Shown here: piece after piece, positions 6,684 to 15,062 of the stretch
Position numbering within the stretch: the first letter of the stretch is position 1
Layout: each line of letters opens with the position of its first letter
NCBI GenBank assembly: GCA_014800065.1
Contig: JAAVGX010000055.1
Coordinates: 1-26,983, forward strand
DNA length: 26,983 bases
From: Bacteroidales bacterium
Lineage (GTDB): Bacteria > Bacteroidota > Bacteroidia > Bacteroidales > Muribaculaceae
Reading direction: 5' to 3'
Made by a program: the position numbers and the translations under genes
The notes under the pieces: generated by a model
What the model saw: the letters and a program-made list of their open reading frames with translations, nothing else
What the model was told of the DNA's origin: nothing
The model's database searches: none

Positions 6684-7959
6684 GGATGTTAATATACAGG
6701 CATCGTCGACGCAGACCAGCTATGCGGGAGCGTTTATGACGATGGTGTTCCTCTTTTTCGTGGTGGGCTTTCTCACAACGGTGAACACACAGTTCCAAGC
6801 ACCTCTAAAGGCCGCATTCCTCGGAGAAACAGGTGCACTTCAGAATACCTTTGCCACTTTGATTACTTTTTCGTGGTTTTTGGCTTATCCTGTGTGCGGA
6901 TCTTTGGGTTCTCGCTGGATTAATGCCGGGGGCTACCGCAGCACGTTAATCAAAGGGCTTGCCATGATGGCAGCGGGTTTGATACTGTTCCTGCTGTCGG
7001 CCGTGAGTGCTTCGGTGTATCCCGGATTTGTACTTTCGTTCGGAGAGGTTTCGGTTCCGGCTGCCTTTATCGTATTCCTTCTTGGTTCATTTGTTACCGG
7101 TGGCAGTGTCACAGTGCTTCAGGTGGTCCTGAATCCTTATCTTTCTGCTTGTCAGGTAAAGGGTACCCAGCCGGTGCAGCGTCTTGCTATCGGCGGGTCG
7201 GCAAACTCCATCGGCACAGCCATCGCGCCCTATTTTGTTGCCGGCATTGTGTTCGGCGGCCTTGCTCTTGAGGACATTTCAATAGACTCTCTCATCATTC
7301 CCTTTATGGCTCTTACGGGTTGTATTGTGCTGATAGCTTTGGGGTTGCGCACAATCAATCTGCCCGACCTCACCGCTACGCGCAGTGAATCGTCCGATGA
7401 GTTGACCCGCAGTGTCTGGTCGTTCCGTCATCTGACCTTGGGAGTTGTTGCCATTTTCTTCTATGTAGGCGCAGAAGTTTGCATCGGAGCTAATATAACA
7501 ATGTATGCGCACGAGCTGTCGCTTGAATCTGTAGCTCTCATCACCACTATCTATTGGACCGGTATCCTTGTGGGTCGTCTTGTGGGCAGCGGTCTGAGCA
7601 CGGTTTCTCCCCGCCTGCAGTTGATTGTGACCACTTCGGCGGCGATAGTGCTCACTGTTGTAGCCATAAGCATCAACGACCCTTGGGTTCTCGCAGCCGT
7701 GGGTCTGTGTCACTCCACCATGTGGGGATGTATCTTCACTCTTGCAGTGAAAGACCTGGGTAAGTACACCACCGTTGCCTCGGGCGTGTTCATGATCGGA
7801 GTAGTTGGCGGCGCTATACTGCCTCTCCTTCAGGGCGTTTGGGCCGACGTGAGCGGAAGCTGGCGTCCTACCTGGTGGCTCGTAGTGGGTTCGGAAATGA
7901 TAATGTTATACTATGCCCTGTGGGGTTCAAAGATCAATAAAAATGAGATTAGTGAATAA
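6670..7959 (+). CDS. MFS sugar permease, FHS (FucP/GluP/NagP-like) family
   Basis: About 429 residues, hydrophobic throughout with roughly 12 membrane helices. Family features include the first-helix motif GFLTTVNTQFQAPLK, a GGYRS loop after helix 2, and the helix-4/5 motif LQVVLNPYLSACQ followed by RLAIGGSANSIGTAIAP, the place where FHS transporters have NPY...RLN...NSLG. These are proton-coupled inner-membrane importers of fucose, glucose/galactose or GlcNAc. Next to a kinase and an amino-sugar deaminase, a free amino sugar such as GlcNAc is the likely cargo. ATG at 6670 or 6676 are both plausible; the TTG at 6655 is upstream and less likely. The start overlaps the deaminase stop (6683) and the end overlaps the GH18 start. 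Confidence 0.88.
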   Translation: MAMNKDVNIQASSTQTSYAGAFMTMVFLFFVVGFLTTVNTQFQAPLKAAFLGETGALQNTFATLITFSWFLAYPVCGSLGSRWINAGGYRSTLIKGLAMMAAGLILFLLSAVSASVYPGFVLSFGEVSVPAAFIVFLLGSFVTGGSVTVLQVVLNPYLSACQVKGTQPVQRLAIGGSANSIGTAIAPYFVAGIVFGGLALEDISIDSLIIPFMALTGCIVLIALGLRTINLPDLTATRSESSDELTRSVWSFRHLTLGVVAIFFYVGAEVCIGANITMYAHELSLESVALITTIYWTGILVGRLVGSGLSTVSPRLQLIVTTSAAIVLTVVAISINDPWVLAAVGLCHSTMWGCIFTLAVKDLGKYTTVASGVFMIGVVGGAILPLLQGVWADVSGSWRPTWWLVVGSEMIMLYYALWGSKINKNEISE

Positions 7960-9658
7960 GATTTTAGCGTTAGGCGTAGTCCTTATGGCTATATGCGGAT
8001 GCAAGAGCACAGCATCCGAAGTTAAGGAAGTCAACCCGGATAAGGTGGTTGCTGCGTATGTGACCTCTTGGGCGAAGGGTATGCCCGATCCTAACATCAT
8101 GACGCATATCAATTACGCATTCGGAGGTGTGAACGAAACCTTCGATGGCGTTAAAATCGGGAATGAGCCCCGCTTTGCGCAAATCGTTGAGCTTAAGAAA
8201 GTTAATCCCAATCTGAAAGTGCTTCTTTCCGTGGGAGGCTGGGGCGCAGGTGGCTTCAGCGAAATGGCCTCGGATGCTTCTCGCCGCGAATCCTTCGCCA
8301 AGGATTGCGCCCGCATTGTGAAAGAATACGGAATTGATGGTATCGACATCGACTGGGAATATCCCGGCAGCGATATGGCCGGCATTTCCGCATCCGAAGA
8401 TGATACCGCCAACTTCACCTTGCTGATGCGTGATCTGCGCAAGGCTATTGGTGATGATAAGCTTCTGACTCTTGCGAGCTCGGCCTCCGGGGAATATATC
8501 GACTTCCGTGCCATCATGCCTTATATGGATTTCATCAACCTGATGACTTACGATATGGGTAACGCACCCCAGCATCAGGCCGGACTTTACAATTCGCCCA
8601 ACACCGGTCGTCTCACCTGCGACAGTTCGGTGAAGGCTCATATGGCTGCCGGTGTGCCCGCTAACAAAATAGTGCTCGGCTTGCCTTTCTACGGTCGCGG
8701 TCCGGTTGGGCAGCATGGAGCTGACTACCGTAATATAGTTGTTCCCGAAAACTGCACCGTAGTTTGGGATTCGATAGCCATGGTTCCTTACATTGCCGAT
8801 TCCACCGGCACAATGGTTTTCGGTTTTGATAATCCTCAGTCGCTCAAAGGTAAATGTGAGTATGTAGGCAAGCACAATCTGCGCGGTACCATGTACTGGG
8901 ACTATAATGGAGATAACGACGAGAAAGAACTTGCAACTACAGTTTATGACAACACGGTTTACCAGCCCGCCAAGCAAAATGTGCTGGTGCTGAACGAGGG
9001 TGGCGGTCAACATGGCCCGTTCACTAAAAAAGCCATGGAATGGCTCCGCGAGCAGGCCGATCAGCAGGGTTTCTCAATTACCGAGCTCCGCAATGCCAAC
9101 GCTATCACTGAAGACTTCCTCAAAGGTTACGACATGGTGATTCAGCTTGATTTCCCTCCCTACACCTGGCCCGAAGCCGCTCAGAGTGCCTTCATAGATT
9201 ACATCGATAATGGAAAAGGCAGCTGGATCGGTTTCCACCATGCCACCTTGCTTGGTGAATTTGACGGTTATCCTATGTGGGATTGGTTCTCCGACTTTAT
9301 GGGAGGCATCAAATTCCAGAACTATGTTGCACAGCTTGCCGACGGTACCGTGGTGGTAGAAGATTCCATCCACCCCGTAATGGCCGGTGTAAATCCCAAA
9401 TTCGTACTTCCCGATGATGAATGGTATACGTACAATGTTAGTCCAAGAGCCAATGTGCAGGTATTGGCATCAGTAGATGAAAACACCTACACCCCGGCTA
9501 CCGAAATTAAGATGGGAGACCATCCGGTAGTGTGGACCAATCCCTCCAAAAAGGCTCGCAATGTTTATTTCCAGTTTGGTCATAGTCCACGCTTGTTTGA
9601 GAGCGAAGATTTTGAACAGCTTTTCACAAATGCTCTCAAATGGGGACTATCTAATTAG
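7943..9658 (+). CDS. Lipoprotein fusion: GH18 chitinase-like domain plus ThuA-like domain
   Basis: 571 residues from ATG at 7943, which overlaps the permease stop by 17 bases. A lipobox (MAICGC, Cys20) predicts an outer-membrane or surface lipoprotein. Residues 34-338 are a GH18 barrel: SVGGW (96-100), catalytic DGIDIDWEYPG with Asp132, Asp135, Asp137 and acid Glu139, MTYDM (201-205), and the closing Trp319. The DWEYP form is that of chitinases, not of the DDEY-type endo-N-acetylglucosaminidases, so a retaining beta-1,4-GlcNAc hydrolase is expected. Residues 345-571 are a ThuA-like domain with NVLVLNEGGGQH, SWIGFHHA, DDEWYTYNVSPR and PVVWTN, paralogous to the stand-alone protein at 23523. The GH18 domain is compact and lacks an obvious chitin-binding module. 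The role of the ThuA part is unknown. It is the last gene of the operon, followed by a hairpin. Confidence 0.93.
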   Translation: MRLVNKILALGVVLMAICGCKSTASEVKEVNPDKVVAAYVTSWAKGMPDPNIMTHINYAFGGVNETFDGVKIGNEPRFAQIVELKKVNPNLKVLLSVGGWGAGGFSEMASDASRRESFAKDCARIVKEYGIDGIDIDWEYPGSDMAGISASEDDTANFTLLMRDLRKAIGDDKLLTLASSASGEYIDFRAIMPYMDFINLMTYDMGNAPQHQAGLYNSPNTGRLTCDSSVKAHMAAGVPANKIVLGLPFYGRGPVGQHGADYRNIVVPENCTVVWDSIAMVPYIADSTGTMVFGFDNPQSLKGKCEYVGKHNLRGTMYWDYNGDNDEKELATTVYDNTVYQPAKQNVLVLNEGGGQHGPFTKKAMEWLREQADQQGFSITELRNANAITEDFLKGYDMVIQLDFPPYTWPEAAQSAFIDYIDNGKGSWIGFHHATLLGEFDGYPMWDWFSDFMGGIKFQNYVAQLADGTVVVEDSIHPVMAGVNPKFVLPDDEWYTYNVSPRANVQVLASVDENTYTPATEIKMGDHPVVWTNPSKKARNVYFQFGHSPRLFESEDFEQLFTNALKWGLSN

Positions 9659-9687
9659 TATTCAGGTTTAAGGATTTTTAGGTTGAT

Positions 9688-9720
9688 AAGGATGCTTCGA
9701 TGTAGAATCGAGGCATCCTT
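9688..9720 (+). terminator. Hairpin, possible terminator of the catabolic operon
   Basis: AAGGATGCTTCGAT (9688-9701) pairs with ATCGAGGCATCCTT (9707-9720) with a single G-T wobble and a 5-base loop, 30 bases after the GH18 stop. No long T-run follows, only the two Ts that end the stem, so termination may be partial or the hairpin may protect the 3' end. Confidence 0.6.
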
Positions 9721-9835
9721 GCTATATGGGGTAGTAGGGTGGAAATGACGTTTGGGGTTAAAATTCTGTAATTTAGGGTATTAAGTATTAAATGGTAAAA
9801 TTTGTCGAGATAAAATTGGAGGTATAAATGTTGTT

Positions 9836-9868
9836 TTTTCCACCTATTTGGACGGAAATTGAACTATT
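9836..9868 (+). promoter_or_regulatory. Operator-like element upstream of susC1
   Basis: Ungapped match at 24 of 33 positions to the element at 4853-4885. The first half-site is TTCCACCT (9838-9845); the second, TTGAACTA at 9859, is weaker and starts 21 bases later. CTATTTG is also repeated at 9844 and 9864. The element begins 51 bases before TAACTTTG. The rest of the 267-base gap after the GH18 gene is A+T-rich and shows nothing else I can support apart from the hairpin and this promoter. Confidence 0.55.
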
Positions 9869-9886
9869 TGAAGTTGCTTTGAGGGG

Positions 9887-9894
9887 TAACTTTG
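9887..9894 (+). promoter_or_regulatory. -7 box of the susC1 operon
   Basis: TAACTTTG fully matches TAnnTTTG and lies 31 bases before the susC1 ATG. The nearest upstream TTTG (9867-9870) is only 16 bases away, shorter than the usual 19-20, so the -33 is weak, as expected for an activator-dependent promoter. Confidence 0.6.
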
Positions 9895-9925
9895 CGCATC
9901 AATCATTATCATTAAATTCAATAGC

Positions 9926-12900
9926 ATGAAAATCAAAATCGCATTGTTGATTCTTGCACTGTGCAGCGTGCTGGGAATGTCGGCGCAGCACTTCACCGTT
10001 ACCGGTGTTGTGACCGACCCCGAAGGCGAACCGCTGCCGGGTGTTAGTATCGTTGTGCAGGATAGCAAGCCTCAACGAGGCACTATTACTGACATTGACG
10101 GTAAATTTAACATTAAGGCCGCTTCCGGCGAAGAGCTCACATTTAACTATGTAGGATTTTTGCCCGAGAAAGTGAAAGTGAAATCCGGTCAGACTACCTA
10201 TGATGTAGAAATGAAGGAAAACACCGCACAGCTTGACGAAGTAGTAGTAATCGGCTACGGTCAGCAGCGCAAAGTAACCATGACCGGTTCGGTGTCCAAC
10301 CTTGGAGGTAAGGAACTGTTGAAGTCACCTGCAGCCTCTATTGGAAATGCCCTTTCGGGTAAGCTTCCCGGTCTTCAGTCGGTACAGTACTCCGGTGTTC
10401 CGGGAGCCGACGACCCTGTGATTCGTATTCGTGGTGTAGGATCGTTCAACAGCGCCGATCCTCTGGTACTGGTTGACGGTGTAGAACGAGAGTTCAGCCA
10501 GATCGACCCCAACGAAATTCAGGACATTTCAATTCTGAAGGATGCATCCGCAACAGCCGTGTTCGGTGTACGCGGTGCAAACGGTGTTATTCTTGTAACC
10601 ACCCGTCGTGGTGAGGTAGGTAAGCCCTCTATTACCTTCAGCGCCTCTGCCGGTCTGCAGCAGATATCCCGCTTCCTTGAGCCTGCCAGCTCCTATGAAT
10701 ATGCCACCGCATACAACCACGCTCAGGAAGTAGAAGGCGTGGATCCTTCCGGTTGGAAATATTCACAGGAAGCCATCCAGCACTGGAAAGATATGGATAT
10801 GCCCACCGTTTACCCCAGCACCAACTGGTTCACTTATCTGATGAATAACCATGCATGGCAGCAGCAGTACAACGTGAACGTATCCGGCGGTACCGATCGT
10901 GCTCGCTACTTCGTGTCGGTAGGTATGCTCGACCAGGACGGTCTGTTCAAGACCTTCAATCAGGGCAAGGATGCCAACTTCCGCTATCGTCGTTATAACT
11001 ACCGCGCCAACCTGGACGTAGACCTCTCAAGCCGCAGCTCACTTTCAATCGGAATCGGCGGCCGCATCGGCAAACGCAACTCCATCGGTAACGGTGAGTA
11101 CAATGGCCAGAGCGGTGTGTTCGGTGTCGAAGGTCTTCTGAACAACGGTATGCCTATGGCCGGTTATGGTCTTGACAGCGAAGGACGTCGCATCGTATCC
11201 GACCCCGACCTCGTAGGTGCTATCGGTATGGACGGTCTTGGCCTCATCTATCAGCATGGCTGGACCACCCAGACCACCAACGTAGTTAACCTCGACCTTC
11301 AGTACAAATTGAAGCTCGACTTCATCACCAAGGGTCTTGATTTCCGTATCAAAGGTTCTTACAACTCCGATTACACACAGCAGAAAGCCCGTACCACCGG
11401 CGACGGTATCAACTACAAGGCAACCATCGCTCAGGGTCAGTACGAGGCCGACGGTACTCCCAAGATCGTATATGTACGTCAGGGTGACACCTGGCCTCTC
11501 GGTTATGGCGAATCCAAGTGGGGTGGCCGTAACTGGTACGCCGAAGCCGCTTTGAACTACAACCGTAAGTTCGGCGACCACAACGTAGGCGCACTTGTAC
11601 TTTATAATGAATCCAAGAACTACTACCCCGGCGGTATCTACAATTCTATCCCCCGCGGTTATGTGGGTATGGTAGGCCGTGTGACTTACGACTTCCAGAC
11701 CAAGTATATGGTTGACCTGAACATGGGCTACAACGGCTCCGAGAACTTTGCCAAGGGCAAACGCTTCGGTTTCTTCCCCTCCGCTTCAGTGGGTTGGATC
11801 ATCTCCTCAGAAGACTTCTGGGAACCCATCCGTTCCGTATGGTCTTACTTCAAAATCCGCGGTTCAGTAGGTAAGGTAGGTAACGACCAGGGCGTAGGCC
11901 GCTTCCTGTATCTGCCCGGCACCTGGCAGTTCTACACCAATAACGGTGGTGCCTGGTGGACTAACGACCGAACCGGTAACTTCGGTGTGAACAACACCAA
12001 CTGGATGCCCGGTGCGCGCGAAGAAAGCAACGGTAACCCCGATGTGACCTGGGAAACCGCAACCAAGCAGAACTATGGTGTTGATTTCCGCTTCTTCCGT
12101 GACCGCCTGAGTCTTAGCGGTGATATCTTCTTCGAAGACCGTAAGAACATTCTTGTGGACAACAGCTCTACCATTGCCGGTATCAGCGCACTGAAGCCCA
12201 GCTCCGTGAACTTCGGCCGAGTAAAGAACCATGGTTATGAAATCGTTCTCCGTTGGGCCGACCGTATTGGCGAAGTGAACTATACCATTTCACCCACCAT
12301 CTCCTTTGCCCGAAATAAAGTAGTTGAAATGGCCGAAGTGAAGAAAGAATTCGACCACATGTACCAGACCGGTCATCCCGTAGGCCAGCCCTTCGGCTAC
12401 GACTTCTTTGAATTCTATGTACCCGGCGAAACCGAAAAGCGCTATCAGGAAGTTTACGGCGTAGAAATGCCCGACCAGCAGATTACCCTGCGTCCCGGCG
12501 ACAGCGTATTCGTGGACCTCACCGGCGACGGTAAGGTGGACGCAAACGACGTACACGCAATCGGCTACAGCGATATTCCCGAATACACCGGCAGCCTTAT
12601 GGCATCGTTGAACTGGAAGGGTCTCGACTTCTCCATGACCTGGGTAGGTGCAACACATGTGAACCGTCAGCTGAGCTCGTTCTATACCCCGGCTTTCGGT
12701 ACCGGTAACCAGTCCATGCTCAACAAATGGGTATACGACAACTCCTGGACCGAGGACAATCCCGATGCAATCCTTCCGCGAATCTCCCTTGAGAAATCAG
12801 CTCGCGAGCACAACGGCTCCATGTCGGCTCCCTGGATGGTTGATGCATCCTACATCCGCCTGAAGAACGTTGAAATCGGTTATTCGTTCCGTATCCCCGG

Positions 12901-13057
12901 CGTGCCCGCCAACAGCATCCGCGTATATGCCAACGGCTATAACCTGCTCACCTTCACCAGCTTCAAAGCCAACGACCCCGAAGCCCAGGCCGGCTACGGC
13001 AGCACTCGTTATCCTATGACCCGAGTGTACAACTTCGGTCTTAACATTAACTTCTAA
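9926..13057 (+). CDS. SusC-like TonB-dependent outer-membrane transporter (first copy)
   Basis: 1,043 residues. Signal peptide to about residue 20 (GMSAQ); carboxypeptidase-regulatory-like domain at 23-98 (VTGVVTDPEGEPLPGVSI); TonB box DEVVVIGYG (104-112); plug domain at 113-228 ending in DASATAVFGVRGANGVILVTT; then the 22-strand barrel to a C-terminal aromatic residue (NINF). It imports oligosaccharides across the outer membrane, powered by TonB-ExbBD, with the SusD lid encoded 11 bases downstream. It is the first gene of its operon, behind a promoter with the shared operator-like element. The cargo cannot be read from the sequence; neighbours suggest GlcNAc- or glucose-containing oligosaccharides. 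Confidence 0.97.
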   Translation: MKIKIALLILALCSVLGMSAQHFTVTGVVTDPEGEPLPGVSIVVQDSKPQRGTITDIDGKFNIKAASGEELTFNYVGFLPEKVKVKSGQTTYDVEMKENTAQLDEVVVIGYGQQRKVTMTGSVSNLGGKELLKSPAASIGNALSGKLPGLQSVQYSGVPGADDPVIRIRGVGSFNSADPLVLVDGVEREFSQIDPNEIQDISILKDASATAVFGVRGANGVILVTTRRGEVGKPSITFSASAGLQQISRFLEPASSYEYATAYNHAQEVEGVDPSGWKYSQEAIQHWKDMDMPTVYPSTNWFTYLMNNHAWQQQYNVNVSGGTDRARYFVSVGMLDQDGLFKTFNQGKDANFRYRRYNYRANLDVDLSSRSSLSIGIGGRIGKRNSIGNGEYNGQSGVFGVEGLLNNGMPMAGYGLDSEGRRIVSDPDLVGAIGMDGLGLIYQHGWTTQTTNVVNLDLQYKLKLDFITKGLDFRIKGSYNSDYTQQKARTTGDGINYKATIAQGQYEADGTPKIVYVRQGDTWPLGYGESKWGGRNWYAEAALNYNRKFGDHNVGALVLYNESKNYYPGGIYNSIPRGYVGMVGRVTYDFQTKYMVDLNMGYNGSENFAKGKRFGFFPSASVGWIISSEDFWEPIRSVWSYFKIRGSVGKVGNDQGVGRFLYLPGTWQFYTNNGGAWWTNDRTGNFGVNNTNWMPGAREESNGNPDVTWETATKQNYGVDFRFFRDRLSLSGDIFFEDRKNILVDNSSTIAGISALKPSSVNFGRVKNHGYEIVLRWADRIGEVNYTISPTISFARNKVVEMAEVKKEFDHMYQTGHPVGQPFGYDFFEFYVPGETEKRYQEVYGVEMPDQQITLRPGDSVFVDLTGDGKVDANDVHAIGYSDIPEYTGSLMASLNWKGLDFSMTWVGATHVNRQLSSFYTPAFGTGNQSMLNKWVYDNSWTEDNPDAILPRISLEKSAREHNGSMSAPWMVDASYIRLKNVEIGYSFRIPGVPANSIRVYANGYNLLTFTSFKANDPEAQAGYGSTRYPMTRVYNFGLNINF

Positions 13058-13068
13058 TATTAAAGATA

Positions 13069-15039
13069 ATGAACCTCATAAATAAATTGCGAATCAAAAC
13101 TTCCACTCTGATCGGGGCCATGGGTCTTCTGATCGGTGCAAGTTCGCTCTACTCCTGCGTTGACGATATCAATGTAGGCGAAGACTTCCTGGAGAAGCAG
13201 CCGGGTGTTGACGTAACCATGGACACCATCTTTGCCAAGGGCGAGAATGCCAAGCGCTTCCTGTGGCACATGTACGGCGCAATGCACAATGCATTCACCT
13301 ACACCGGCGCCGTGTGGTACTCCTCCTCCGATGCTCTGACCGACATCTGCCAGTCGTACTGCGGATGGCACAACTTAGGTAGCTACTATGGTGGCGACCT
13401 CACAGAAACAGCTCAGGATAACGGTGGCTTCGTGAAATTCCCCTTTATCGCCAACGGCGACGGTAATGCTCGCGTAGGAATCTGGCGCACCATCCGCGAA
13501 GGTTGGATTTTCATCGAAAATATCGATCGCGTACCCGACCTGAGCGAAAGCGAAAAGAGCCAGCTCCGAGGCGAAACCTATGTTATCATGGCATCGCGCT
13601 ATCTGGATGCATTCCGAAACTTCGGTGGTCTGCCCAAGGTTGACCGTTCTTACGAATCGGCCGATGTAGTAGACGGCAAGCGAATGACAGTTCTTGAAAC
13701 AGCAGAATTCATCGACGGATTGATTCAGAGCGCCATCGATGAGCCCGGGCTTCCCTTCTATGTGCAGGACCAGGCAACCAACTCAGGTCGTCTGACCAAG
13801 GGTTCCGCTTACGGTCTGCGTGTCAAGCTGTGGAATTTCGTTGCTTCGCCTCTGTTCAACAACGATAAGCCTTACATGGAATTTACCCGCAACGAAGAAA
13901 ATCAGGATCTCCACCAGATCTGGACCGGCGGTTATCAGGCAGAACTCTGGACCAAGGCCCTGAAGGCTTGCGAGGACTTCTTCGCCGCCAACGCCTCCAA
14001 CGGCAACTACTTCGCACTTGTACAGCCCACCGGTACCACCGAGCAGGACTACTGCAACGCCTACCGTGCCGCTTACTGGTTCCGCGGCAATAGCGAAAAG
14101 TTGATTGAAGTACACGCCGGTGCCGGTAACAACCCCTGGAACGGTGACTGGAACGTAGAAGGTATGGACGAATTCGGTATGGCACTGTTCACACTCGAAT
14201 ATATGGAGATGTTCGGTATGGCCGACGGTCGTAACTTCCCCTACGACAACGTGTTCAACACCAACAATCCTGACAACATCGATATGTTTGCCAACCGCGA
14301 CCCCCGTCTTTACGAAACAATGGTGGTGAACCGCAACAACCTCGTAGAGCAGTACAAGGGCTTGTCCAGCACCGAGTTGTGGGAAGGCGGAAACATCGAC
14401 CAGACCCAGAATCCTGCCGTAACCGACAACCCCTGGTCCACCCGCATGAAACTGTTCAAGTATATCCGCGACGACGGTTATGCCGGCTACTATCCCGCCA
14501 ACTATGCTTACCTCCGTATGGCCGACATCCATTATTGCTATGCCGAAGCACTTGCCCAGACCGGCAATCTGACCAAGGCCTGCGAAGAGATGAATAAGGT
14601 GCGTGCCCGTGTAGGCCTTGGCAAGGTAGAGCAGATGAATCCCGAGCTCAACCTCACCTCCAACAAGGATAACTTCATCGAGCAGCTGATGAAAGAACGC
14701 GCCTGCGAATTCGGCTTCGAAGATCACCGCTGGTACGACCTGATCCGCTACAAGCGCTCCGACATCTTCAAGAAGCAGGTACACCAGCTCCGTATCTGGC
14801 GTAAGGATGCCAACGGCAACAAGATGGATCCGGCCGACTACGACGGCAACACCAGCCTCGAACCCGGCGAACCCTGGCCTTCTTGCATCTATGAGAAAAT
14901 ACCTTGCACCAACAATATCCGTGTATGGTGGGATACCGACAACCAGACAAGCAAATGGTCTGACAAGTGGTACCTCTCGCCCATCTCACGCGATGAAATT
15001 AACAAGGGCTATGGTCTGAATCAGAACCCCGGTTGGTAA
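13069..15039 (+). CDS. SusD/RagB-like glycan-binding lipoprotein (first copy)
   Basis: 656 residues. Lipobox SLYSC puts the acylated residue at Cys30. The protein has the SusD layout: N-terminal helical TPR-like segments (residues about 60-230, with ETYVIMASRYLDAFRNFGGLP), a variable ligand region, and a C-terminal RagB/SusD segment with RMADIHYCYAEALAQTGN, MNKVRARVGL, and MKERACEFGFEDHRWYDLIRYKR, ending in LSPISRDEINKG...NPGW. It closes over the SusC barrel on the cell surface and holds the glycan. It is longer than many SusD proteins (about 500-600). The 11-base gap to susC1 implies one transcript. Confidence 0.96.
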   Translation: MNLINKLRIKTSTLIGAMGLLIGASSLYSCVDDINVGEDFLEKQPGVDVTMDTIFAKGENAKRFLWHMYGAMHNAFTYTGAVWYSSSDALTDICQSYCGWHNLGSYYGGDLTETAQDNGGFVKFPFIANGDGNARVGIWRTIREGWIFIENIDRVPDLSESEKSQLRGETYVIMASRYLDAFRNFGGLPKVDRSYESADVVDGKRMTVLETAEFIDGLIQSAIDEPGLPFYVQDQATNSGRLTKGSAYGLRVKLWNFVASPLFNNDKPYMEFTRNEENQDLHQIWTGGYQAELWTKALKACEDFFAANASNGNYFALVQPTGTTEQDYCNAYRAAYWFRGNSEKLIEVHAGAGNNPWNGDWNVEGMDEFGMALFTLEYMEMFGMADGRNFPYDNVFNTNNPDNIDMFANRDPRLYETMVVNRNNLVEQYKGLSSTELWEGGNIDQTQNPAVTDNPWSTRMKLFKYIRDDGYAGYYPANYAYLRMADIHYCYAEALAQTGNLTKACEEMNKVRARVGLGKVEQMNPELNLTSNKDNFIEQLMKERACEFGFEDHRWYDLIRYKRSDIFKKQVHQLRIWRKDANGNKMDPADYDGNTSLEPGEPWPSCIYEKIPCTNNIRVWWDTDNQTSKWSDKWYLSPISRDEINKGYGLNQNPGW

Positions 15040-15062
15040 TTAATATCAGAAAAACAAAAGCT

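Noticed and set aside
7970..9013. 347-codon minus-strand frame across the GH18 gene
   Set aside because: Antisense to conserved GH18 coding sequence; no family motif.
9767..9815. Alternative promoter boxes such as TAAAATTTG in the gap before susC1
   Set aside because: The spacing inside the box is wrong (three bases between TA and TTTG), and it is over 100 bases from the gene; TAACTTTG at 9887 fits better.
13783..14784. 333-codon minus-strand frame in the first susD
   Set aside because: Shadow of a clear SusD gene; Val/Gly-rich translation without motif. The similar 337-codon frame at 18118-19131 in the second susD was rejected for the same reason.
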